Of a stretch of 7,539 nt of DNA, positions 1 through 7,539 are shown one piece after another. Within the stretch, counting starts at the first letter, position 1; each line of letters opens with the position of its first letter. Source of the DNA: Pseudomonas sp. UBA5782. Its GTDB lineage: Bacteria > Pseudomonadota > Gammaproteobacteria > Pseudomonadales > Pseudomonadaceae. The DNA lies in contig DIEE01000073.1 in NCBI GenBank assembly GCA_002418465.1, forward strand, positions 1 to 7,539, in the 5' to 3' direction. Below the pieces are notes generated by a model. It had not been told where the DNA came from. It ran no database searches and saw only the letters and a list, made by a program, of their open reading frames with translations. Both the position numbers and the translations under genes were made by a program.

Positions 1-116
1 CTCTCGGTGGTCGCCGGATCATTGATAGTGACAGCGTTGCCGTTGGGCAGGTAGCGGGTTTCCGGGTCGCCGCCCACGTTGCCGATCAGAATGACTTTGT
101 TAACCCCACGGGCCAT
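1..116 (-). CDS. ssb: Single-stranded DNA-binding protein SSB, N-terminal part (cut by window start)
   Basis: SSB coats single-stranded DNA during replication, recombination and repair through a tetramer of OB-folds. Only the first 38 residues are visible; the frame runs off the window with two bases of codon 39. The start MARGVNKVILIGNVGGDPET is the hallmark SSB N-terminus, followed by RYLPNGNAVT. The ATG at 116 has an AGGAGA ribosome-binding site (122–127) that overlaps the stop codon of the upstream transporter gene, so the two genes are probably co-transcribed and perhaps translationally coupled. Residues 31–34 read INDP, where the family normally has a beta-strand such as NITL or NVTL; the following ATTE is normal again. 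The DNA-contacting aromatics further on and the acidic C-terminal tip are outside the window. Identity is certain from the N-terminus; integrity of the gene cannot be judged. Confidence 0.93.
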   Translation of the reverse strand, partial: MARGVNKVILIGNVGGDPETRYLPNGNAVTINDPATTE

Positions 117-121
117 GACGT

Positions 122-127
122 TCTCCT
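122..127 (-). promoter_or_regulatory. Ribosome-binding site of ssb overlapping the transporter stop codon
   Basis: The minus strand reads AGGAGA five bases before the ssb ATG. Its first two bases (126–127) belong to the TAG stop codon of the upstream transporter (126–128). A ribosome ending the transporter would sit on the ssb start region, which favours coupling. Confidence 0.7.
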
Positions 128-1520
128 AGGCTTCGGCACGCCGCGGCGCCGGATCGACCAGGCGCTCGAGGGACGTGCGGTCCAATTGTTCGGTATCCAC
201 TTTGACGTAGGCGGCGGCCTCTTCGACCACCACCATGGCATCCGCCACTCCGGGCACTGCCAGTAAACGCTCGGCCAAACCCGCGTCCGCTGCCGCCTCG
301 GGCGACAACGGCAGGCGCAGGCTGGTGACATAAGGCGGTTCGCGCATGGTAACAGCAAACGCCAGCCAAATCGCACAGAGCACGGCGCAGCCGATGAACA
401 CGGTGGCCAGTCCGCCGTGCTGGTAGAACCAGCCGCCAAGGATGCCGCCGAGCGCCGCGCCGAGGAACTGGCTGGTCGAATAGACGCCCATCGCGGTGCC
501 CTTGCCGCCGGCCGGCGAGACCTTGCTGATCAGCGAGGGCATGCTCGCCTCGAGCAGATTGAAGGCGGTGAAGAACACCACGGTGCCGATCACCAGCGCG
601 GTCAGGCTGCTGCCGAACGCCCAGAAGAACAACTCGCAGATCAGCAGCACGCTGATCGCACCGAGCAGCACGCGCTTCATCTTGCGCTTCTTTTCGGCGT
701 AGATGATGAACGGCACCATGGCGAAGAAGCCGATCAGCAGCGCGGTGAGATACACCCACCAGTGCTCTTCCTTGGGCAGCCCGGCACGTTCGACCAGCGC
801 CAGCGGCAAGGCGACGAAGCTCGACATCAACACCGCGTGCAGCGCCAGGATGCCGAAGTCCAGACGTAGCAACTGGCCGTTGCGCAGGGTGGCGCCGAGT
901 GCCTGTTTGGCCACCCCGGATTCGCGGTGCTGCAGCCGGGTGTCGGCGCGCGGAACGATGAAGGCGATGATCAGGATGCCGACGATGGCCATCCCGGCGG
1001 TGACCCAGAACAGCCCGGACAGGCCGAAGGCGCGGGTCAGCAGCGGGCCGACTACCATCGCCACGGCGAATGACAGGCCGATGCTCATGCCGATCGCGGC
1101 CATCGCCTTGGTCCGGTGCTGCTCGCGGGTGAGGTCGGAGAGCAGCGCCATGACGGCCGCGGAAATCGCCCCGGCGCCCTGCAGCACGCGGCCGGCGATC
1201 ACGCCCCAGATCGAATCGCCGTTGGCCGCGAGCACGCTGCCGGCGGCGAAGATCAGCAGGCCGATGTAGATCACCGGAAGCCGGCCGATGCGGTCGGAGA
1301 TGATGCCGAAGGGAATCTGCAGCACCGCCTGGGTCAGGCCGTAGGCACCGATGGCCAGGCCGATCAGCGCCGGCGTGGCGCCGGCCAGGTCCTGCCCGTA
1401 GGTCGCCAGCACCGGCAGCACCATGAACATGCCGAGCATGCGGAAGGCGAACACCAGCGCCAGGCCACCGGCAGCGCGGGTCTCGCTGCCGCTCATGCGA
1501 TCGCTGTACGGATCGTGCAT
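126..1520 (-). CDS. YajR-like major facilitator superfamily transporter with C-terminal ferredoxin-like (YAM) tail
   Basis: A 464-residue inner-membrane transporter of the DHA1-type MFS with about twelve hydrophobic helices spread over residues ~18–395. Motif A after helix 2 is visible at residues 72–84 (GIISDRIGRLPVI); the usual basic residue after GR is Leu81. A charged loop after helix 8 (AEKKRKMKR) is the equivalent in the second half. Residues ~397–456 form a soluble tail with alternating strand/helix pattern (LRLPLS… LLAVPGVADAMVVVEE… YVKVD), matching the ferredoxin-like YAM domain of E. coli YajR; overall length is also close to YajR (about 454). The substrate is unknown; family membership only suggests proton-coupled efflux. 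The start at 1520 gives MHDPYSDRM; an internal Met9 is possible, but neither start has a strong ribosome-binding site (AGGGG lies about 12 bases before the first ATG). It is divergent from uvrA and upstream of ssb, the same position as PA4233. Confidence 0.9.
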   Translation of the reverse strand: MHDPYSDRMSGSETRAAGGLALVFAFRMLGMFMVLPVLATYGQDLAGATPALIGLAIGAYGLTQAVLQIPFGIISDRIGRLPVIYIGLLIFAAGSVLAANGDSIWGVIAGRVLQGAGAISAAVMALLSDLTREQHRTKAMAAIGMSIGLSFAVAMVVGPLLTRAFGLSGLFWVTAGMAIVGILIIAFIVPRADTRLQHRESGVAKQALGATLRNGQLLRLDFGILALHAVLMSSFVALPLALVERAGLPKEEHWWVYLTALLIGFFAMVPFIIYAEKKRKMKRVLLGAISVLLICELFFWAFGSSLTALVIGTVVFFTAFNLLEASMPSLISKVSPAGGKGTAMGVYSTSQFLGAALGGILGGWFYQHGGLATVFIGCAVLCAIWLAFAVTMREPPYVTSLRLPLSPEAAADAGLAERLLAVPGVADAMVVVEEAAAYVKVDTEQLDRTSLERLVDPAPRRAEA

Positions 1521-1554
1521 TTGACTCTGCCACCCCTATTACAAACCGGCGGCG

Positions 1555-1560
1555 ATTCTA
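1555..1560 (-). promoter_or_regulatory. Candidate -10 element for the transporter–ssb unit
   Basis: The minus strand has TAGAAT (5/6 to TATAAT) 34 bases before the transporter ATG, inside the divergent intergenic region. No good -35 hexamer is found 16–18 bases further upstream (the spot reads GGCTCT or GGGCTC), so this is only a candidate. Confidence 0.3.
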
Positions 1561-1650
1561 CCAGCCCGCACCCCGAAGAGCCCGCGCAAAAGCAGCGCCG
1601 CGCGGCTAAACCCTCGCGCGCCCTGCCGGTCAGAGAAAGACCGCGGCGCT

Positions 1651-1680
1651 CTGACGCGCCGGCTCGCCGATCCGTATACT
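1651..1680 (+). promoter_or_regulatory. Candidate sigma-70 promoter of uvrA
   Basis: CTGACG (1651–1656; 4/6 to TTGACA), an 18-base spacer, then TATACT (1675–1680; 5/6 to TATAAT). Transcription would start near 1686–1688, after the in-frame ATG at 1682 and before the TTG at 1712. This supports the TTG start of uvrA. No LexA-type CTG-N10-CAG site is seen in 1521–1711. Confidence 0.5.
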
Positions 1681-1711
1681 CATGGGTTTTCGCCCGCCAT
1701 GCGAGGCTGTT

Positions 1712-4546
<2,835 letters not shown>

Positions 4547-4563
4547 CCGGACCTCGCGAAAAC

Positions 4564-4592
4564 AAAAAAGCCCCGCATCAGCGGGGCTTTTT
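4564..4592. terminator. Bidirectional intrinsic terminator between uvrA and the ferritin gene
   Basis: A perfect GCCCCGC / GCGGGGC stem (4570–4576 with 4581–4587) and ATCA loop are flanked by six A's on the left and five T's on the right. It works as a hairpin plus U-tract for uvrA on the plus strand and, read the other way, for the convergent ferritin gene, whose stop codon is 15 bases away. Confidence 0.92.
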
Positions 4593-4606
4593 CCGATCGG
4601 CAGACC

Positions 4607-5071
4607 TTACATCTTCGATTGCAGGTAGTTCTGCAGACCGATGCGATCGATCAGGCCCAGCTGCTGCTCCAGCCAGTAGGCGTGGTCTTCCTCGGTGTCC
4701 TTGAGTTGCAGCTCGAGGATCTCGCGGCTCTCGTAGTCGCCATGCTTCTCGCACAGCTCGATGCCCTGGGCCAGCGCCGCGCGCACCTGATACTCCAGGG
4801 CGAGGTCGGCACGCAGCATCTCGGGGACGCTGGTGCCGGTGTTGAGCGGCTCCGGGGTCATGTCCGGGACGCCTTCGAGGAACAGGATGCGCTTGAGCAG
4901 GGCGTCGGCGTGCTGGGTCTCCTCCTCCATTTCGTGGTTGATCCGCTCGTAGAGCTCGGTGAGCCCCCAATCCGCGTACATCCGCGAGTGCAGAAAGTAC
5001 TGGTCGCGAGCGGCCAGCTCGCCTTTGAGCAGACCGATGAAATAGTTGATGACTTCCGCTTCGCCGCGCAT
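4607..5071 (-). CDS. bfrA: Ferritin-like iron-storage protein (bacterioferritin A / FtnA type, without the haem-ligand Met)
   Basis: A 154-residue four-helix ferritin subunit expected to assemble into a 24-mer cage that oxidises Fe(II) and stores ferric mineral in the cytoplasm. Ferroxidase-centre candidates are in place: Glu18, Tyr25, Glu51 and His54 (in EEETQHAD), Glu93, and Glu127/His130 (TEEDH). The end LGLIDRIGLQNYLQSKM is typical of the bacterioferritin family. Position 52, where haem-binding bacterioferritins carry the axial Met, is Thr, so haem binding is unlikely; the P. aeruginosa PA4235 product, first named BfrA and later described as FtnA, is in my memory the matching case. The ATG at 5071 is preceded by GGAGG (5079–5083) with seven-base spacing. 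An in-frame upstream ATG at 5209 would add 46 non-family residues and cross a terminator, so it is rejected. It lies downstream of catalase on the same strand but behind that gene's terminator, so it probably has its own promoter. A link is known in P. aeruginosa, where BfrA affects KatA activity. Confidence 0.94.
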   Translation of the reverse strand: MRGEAEVINYFIGLLKGELAARDQYFLHSRMYADWGLTELYERINHEMEEETQHADALLKRILFLEGVPDMTPEPLNTGTSVPEMLRADLALEYQVRAALAQGIELCEKHGDYESREILELQLKDTEEDHAYWLEQQLGLIDRIGLQNYLQSKM

Positions 5072-5105
5072 GTCGAGTCCTCCAGGAAAAACGCCAAGGT
5101 GGTGG

Positions 5106-5111
5106 ATTATC
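5106..5111 (-). promoter_or_regulatory. Candidate -10 element of the ferritin gene
   Basis: GATAAT (5/6 to TATAAT) on the minus strand, 34 bases before the ATG, between the catalase terminator and the ferritin start. No convincing -35 hexamer is found at normal spacing, which might mean an activator-dependent promoter; no full Fur box is seen. Confidence 0.4.
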
Positions 5112-5155
5112 CCCCAAAAGACGCTGACCCAGAGCAACGCAGGCGACAGGACACG

Positions 5156-5187
5156 AAAAAAGCCGCAGGCATCGCTGCCGGCGGCTT
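5156..5187 (-). terminator. Intrinsic terminator after the catalase gene
   Basis: On the minus strand AAGCCGC pairs with GCGGCTT (5181–5187 with 5160–5166). An inner GCC/GGC pairing lies beyond one mismatch, and the stem is followed by a run of T's (5161–5156). It starts 18 bases after the catalase stop and should insulate the ferritin gene. Confidence 0.8.
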
Positions 5188-5205
5188 GCCGAACACCTCG
5201 GCGGG

Positions 5206-6663
5206 TCACATCACCTGGCTGAGTTCGATCCCGAGCCCGGCGGCCACACCGGCGCCGTAGGCTGGATCGGCCTGGAGGAAATGCGCGATCTGGCGCAGCT
5301 GCACGTCACGCGTGACCGAACCCATGGCACCAACGATGTTGCCGATCAGCAGTGCCTTCTGCTCGGAGTCCATCAGGCGGAACAGATCACCGGCCTGGCT
5401 GAAGTAATCCTCATCGCAGCGGTGATCGTAACGATCGGCGGCGCCGCTGAGTGCCAACGCCGGCTCGCGGTACTCCGGTGCCTGCTTCGGCGCCTCGCTG
5501 TAGCTGTTCGGCTCGTAGTTCGGCCGCGCACCACCATTGCCGTCGAAGCGCATGGCGCCGTCGCGCTGGTAGTTGCTGTAGCCGCTCAGAGGCAAGTTCA
5601 CCGGCAGTTGCTGGTAGTTGGTACCGACGCGATGACGCTGCGCATCGGCATAGGCGAACACCCGCCCCTGCAGCATGCGATCGGGCGACAGGCCGACACC
5701 GGGCACCACGTTGCTCGGCGCCAGGGCGACCTGCTCGACCTCGGCGAAATAGTTAGCCGGATTGCGGTTGAGCTCGAACTCGCCCACCTCGATCAGCGGA
5801 AACTCCTTCTGCGACCAGACCTTGGTCACATCGAACGGATTAACCGCGCGACCGGCTGCCTGTTCCTCGCTCATCACCTGCATGCACACCCGCCATTTCG
5901 GATACTCGCCGCGCTCGATGGCCTCGAACAGATCGCGCTGCGCGTAATCCGGATCGCTACCAGCCAGGCGCGTGGCGTCGCTGGGATGCAGATTGCGGAT
6001 GCCCTGCTGCGACTTGTAGTGCCACTTCACCCAGTGACGCTCGCCGCCGGCGTTGATCAGGCTGAACGTGTGGCTGCCGAAGCCGTGCATGAAGCGGTAG
6101 CCATCCGGAATGCCGCGATCGGAAAACAGGATGGTGACCTGGTGCAGCGACTCCGGGGACAGCGACCAGAAGTCCCACATCGCCTGCGGGCTCTTCAGGT
6201 TGCTCTGCGCCAGGCGCTTTTGGGTATGGATGAAATCGGGAAACTTCAGCGGATCGCGAATGAAGAACACCGGGGTGTTGTTGCCGACCACGTCCCAGTT
6301 GCCCTCTTCGGTATAGAAGCGCAGCGCGAACCCGCGCGGATCGCGCTCGGTATCCGCGGAACCGCGCTCGCCACCGACAGTGGAAAAGCGCAGGAACATC
6401 GGAGTCTGCTTGCCGACGGCGTCGAACAGCCTGGCGCTGCTGTAGCGGCTGATGTCCTGCGTCACCGTGAAGGTGCCGTAAGCTGCGGAACCTTTTGCGT
6501 GCACGCGCCGCTCGGGGATCACCTCACGATTGAAGTGCGCGAGCTTCTCGACCAGATGGAAGTCGTCCAGCAGCAACGGGCCACGCGGGCCTGCGGAGCG
6601 CGAGTTCTGGTTATCGGCAACCGGCGCGCCACTGGCGGTGGTCAGGATGATCTTCTGGGTCAT
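5206..6663 (-). CDS. katA: Monofunctional haem catalase, small-subunit (clade 3) type
   Basis: It converts hydrogen peroxide to water and oxygen; probably a cytoplasmic tetramer with haem b. With the chosen start it has 485 residues, in the small-subunit range, and lacks the C-terminal flavodoxin-like domain of large catalases. Active-site residues are all visible: catalytic His55 in RRVHAKGSAAYGTF, catalytic Asn128 in VGNNTPVFF, and proximal haem ligand Tyr338 with Arg334 in RMLQGRVFAYADAQ. The His–Asn (73) and His–Tyr (283) distances equal those of the classical enzyme. No signal peptide is seen. Three in-frame ATGs lie at 6675, 6669 and 6663; I prefer 6663 because GGAG lies six bases upstream, but the first would give 489 residues. 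By position it corresponds to PA4236 (katA). Stretches such as FIHTQKR and WDFWSLSPESLHQVTILFSDRG resemble the subgroup that includes Bacillus KatA, so exact orthology to P. aeruginosa KatA is inferred from synteny only. It is transcribed alone, with terminators on both sides. Confidence 0.95.
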   Translation of the reverse strand: MTQKIILTTASGAPVADNQNSRSAGPRGPLLLDDFHLVEKLAHFNREVIPERRVHAKGSAAYGTFTVTQDISRYSSARLFDAVGKQTPMFLRFSTVGGERGSADTERDPRGFALRFYTEEGNWDVVGNNTPVFFIRDPLKFPDFIHTQKRLAQSNLKSPQAMWDFWSLSPESLHQVTILFSDRGIPDGYRFMHGFGSHTFSLINAGGERHWVKWHYKSQQGIRNLHPSDATRLAGSDPDYAQRDLFEAIERGEYPKWRVCMQVMSEEQAAGRAVNPFDVTKVWSQKEFPLIEVGEFELNRNPANYFAEVEQVALAPSNVVPGVGLSPDRMLQGRVFAYADAQRHRVGTNYQQLPVNLPLSGYSNYQRDGAMRFDGNGGARPNYEPNSYSEAPKQAPEYREPALALSGAADRYDHRCDEDYFSQAGDLFRLMDSEQKALLIGNIVGAMGSVTRDVQLRQIAHFLQADPAYGAGVAAGLGIELSQVM

Positions 6664-6715
6664 GCTCATCTCCATGTCTCAAGCGTCTTAAAGGCCGCAA
6701 TCCGGCTTGGAGAGA

Positions 6716-6745
6716 AGTATGGGATGAGACCCGAATTAGGCTCAA
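6716..6745 (-). promoter_or_regulatory. Candidate catalase promoter
   Basis: The minus strand has TTGAGC (6740–6745; 4/6 to TTGACA), an 18-base spacer and CATACT (6716–6721; 4/6 to TATAAT). This gives a leader of about 45 bases before the ATG at 6663. Both boxes are imperfect, as expected for an activated stress promoter, but I could not identify a convincing OxyR site. The surrounding 6664–6810 stretch is clearly more AT-rich than the genes and holds no ORF of note. Confidence 0.4.
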
Positions 6746-6810
6746 ATTCATTGACTGACTAAGGCCAATAGACTCAGCCAATGACGGGCATGCTTGGAAG
6801 CTTTTTTCCA

Positions 6811-6845
6811 CACAAAAGAAAACGCCCCGACAAGTCGAGGCGTTT
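6811..6845 (-). terminator. Intrinsic terminator of the alpha operon after rplQ
   Basis: On the minus strand AAACGCCTCGAC (6845–6834) pairs over twelve positions, with one G–T wobble, with GTCGGGGCGTTT (6831–6820). The T-rich tail TTCTTTT runs from 6820 to 6814. It lies about 50 bases beyond the rplQ stop, as expected for the end of the rpoA–rplQ transcript. Confidence 0.8.
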
Positions 6846-6896
6846 CCTGAATCCGCGAACCGCTGGTGCGGCTCACCGAATCGATGGGGCTACTGC

Positions 6897-7283
6897 TTAC
6901 TCGGCAGCTACGGCTTCACCAGCGGACTGACGGTCCACCAGTTCGACGTAGGCCATCGGAGCGTTGTCTCCGGCGCGGAAACCGCACTTGAGGATGCGCA
7001 GGTAGCCACCTTGACGGTTGGCGTAGCGCTTGCCCAGATCATTGAACAGTTTACCGACGATGGCTTTCGAACGAGTACGGTCGAAGGCCAGGCGGCGGTT
7101 GGCCACGCTGTCTTCCTTGGCCAGGGTGATCAGCGGCTCGGCAACGCGACGCAGCTCCTTGGCTTTCGGCAGGGTGGTTTTGATCAGTTCGTGCTCGAAC
7201 AGCGACACCGCCATGTTCTGGAACATGGCCTTGCGGTGGGCGCTGGTGCGGCTCAGGTGACGGCCACTTTTACGATGACGCAT
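6897..7283 (-). CDS. rplQ: 50S ribosomal protein L17
   Basis: L17 is a component of the large ribosomal subunit near the exit-tunnel side. The 128-residue product has the full family pattern: the start MRHRKSGRHLSRTSAHRKAM, the conserved central LIKTTLPKAKELRRVAEPLI, and GGYLRILKCGFRAGDNAPMAYVEL near the C-terminus, followed by a short low-complexity tail (GEAVAAE). It is basic, as expected. The ATG at 7283 is preceded by AAGGAA at a spacing of about nine bases. It begins 45 bases after the rpoA stop and is the last gene of the alpha operon (normally rpsM–rpsK–rpsD–rpoA–rplQ); a hairpin terminator follows. Nothing is odd about it. Confidence 0.98.
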   Translation of the reverse strand: MRHRKSGRHLSRTSAHRKAMFQNMAVSLFEHELIKTTLPKAKELRRVAEPLITLAKEDSVANRRLAFDRTRSKAIVGKLFNDLGKRYANRQGGYLRILKCGFRAGDNAPMAYVELVDRQSAGEAVAAE

Positions 7284-7328
7284 GATTGAAATTCCTTACC
7301 AAACTTTCGGTTCGGTGATTACGGACGA

Positions 7329-7539
7329 TCAGGCAGTAGCCTTGTCGTCCTTCTTCAGACTTGCCGGCGGCCAGTTATCGAGGCGCATGCCGAGGGACAG
7401 ACCGCGGGATGCCAGAACGTCCTTGATCTCGGTCAGGGACTTCTTGCCCAGGTTCGGAGTTTTCAACAGCTCTACTTCGGTGCGCTGAATCAGATCGCCG
7501 ATGTAGTAGATGTTCTCCGCCTTCAGGCAGTTGGCCGAA
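7329..7539 (-). CDS. rpoA: RNA polymerase alpha subunit, C-terminal domain (cut by window end)
   Basis: The last 69 residues of the alpha subunit are visible, beginning [20 protein letters not shown] and ending [13 protein letters not shown]. This is most of the alpha C-terminal domain, which binds UP-element DNA and contacts activators. The single leftover base (7539) would be the third base of the arginine codon equivalent to E. coli Arg265. Visible DNA-contact residues are Asn and Cys of SANC (268, 269 in E. coli numbering) and GKKS (Gly296–Ser299), all intact. The N-terminal assembly domain is outside the window. The stop is TGA at 7329–7331. It is co-transcribed with rplQ, 45 bases downstream. 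Confidence 0.97.

Noticed and set aside
100..1533. Long overlapping minus-strand frame (477 codons) in the transporter region.
   Set aside because: It is an out-of-frame, Arg/Gly-rich reading of the transporter gene, which itself has twelve clear membrane helices.
1561..1660. GC-rich near-palindromic pieces (such as AGCGCCGCGCGGCT) as a REP-like element.
   Set aside because: There is a single copy with no paired REP arrangement; such short matches are expected by chance in GC-rich DNA.
5072..5209. A 46-residue hydrophobic N-terminal extension of the ferritin, resembling a signal or membrane segment.
   Set aside because: It spans the catalase terminator and the ferritin -10 box, has no family similarity, and a strong GGAGG sits before the downstream ATG.
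5281..6762. A 493-codon open frame on the plus strand, opposite the catalase gene.
   Set aside because: It is the complement of conserved catalase codons, with no family similarity and no ribosome-binding site that I can see.
6736..6785. OxyR-binding site upstream of catalase.
   Set aside because: Only the first half (ATTG-N7-CTAT) fits. The second pair of tetranucleotides matches poorly, about 10 of 16 specified bases in all, so it is not called as a feature.

Overview
The window is high-GC DNA from a Pseudomonas, or a very close relative. Its gene order, ssb – MFS transporter – uvrA – ferritin/bacterioferritin – catalase – rplQ – rpoA, is the order I know from the P. aeruginosa PA4232–PA4238 region. 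The UvrA, L17, RpoA and ferritin sequences also read as Pseudomonas-type. This is core-genome housekeeping territory. I see no insertion sequence, integrase, CRISPR array, tRNA, phage remnant or codon-use island.

Left part (1–1711): the 5' end of ssb (minus strand, cut by the window edge) follows a YajR-like major-facilitator transporter with a C-terminal ferredoxin-like tail. The two genes are 9 bp apart, and the ssb ribosome-binding site overlaps the transporter stop codon, so they look co-transcribed. A 191-bp divergent promoter region separates them from uvrA (plus strand). Middle part (1712–4592): uvrA is complete, most plausibly starts at a TTG codon, and ends at a perfect hairpin that can terminate transcription in both directions.

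Right part (4593–7539, all minus strand): a 154-residue ferritin-like protein lacking the bacterioferritin haem-ligand methionine, a clade-3-type small-subunit haem catalase, ribosomal protein L17, and the C-terminal domain of the RNA polymerase alpha subunit (cut by the window edge). The rpoA–rplQ pair is the end of the alpha ribosomal operon. Hairpin terminators follow rplQ, the catalase gene and the ferritin gene, so catalase and ferritin look like separate transcription units although they are adjacent and on one strand.

Functionally, uvrA (nucleotide excision repair), ssb (DNA protection), ferritin (iron storage, Fenton control) and catalase (peroxide removal) make a neighbourhood concerned with DNA and oxidative damage, beside core transcription/translation genes. 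I found no sign of an undescribed system. The points worth a second look are small: an unusual four-residue stretch in the conserved N-terminus of SSB, the UvrA start, the missing haem ligand of the ferritin, and the affinity of the catalase.
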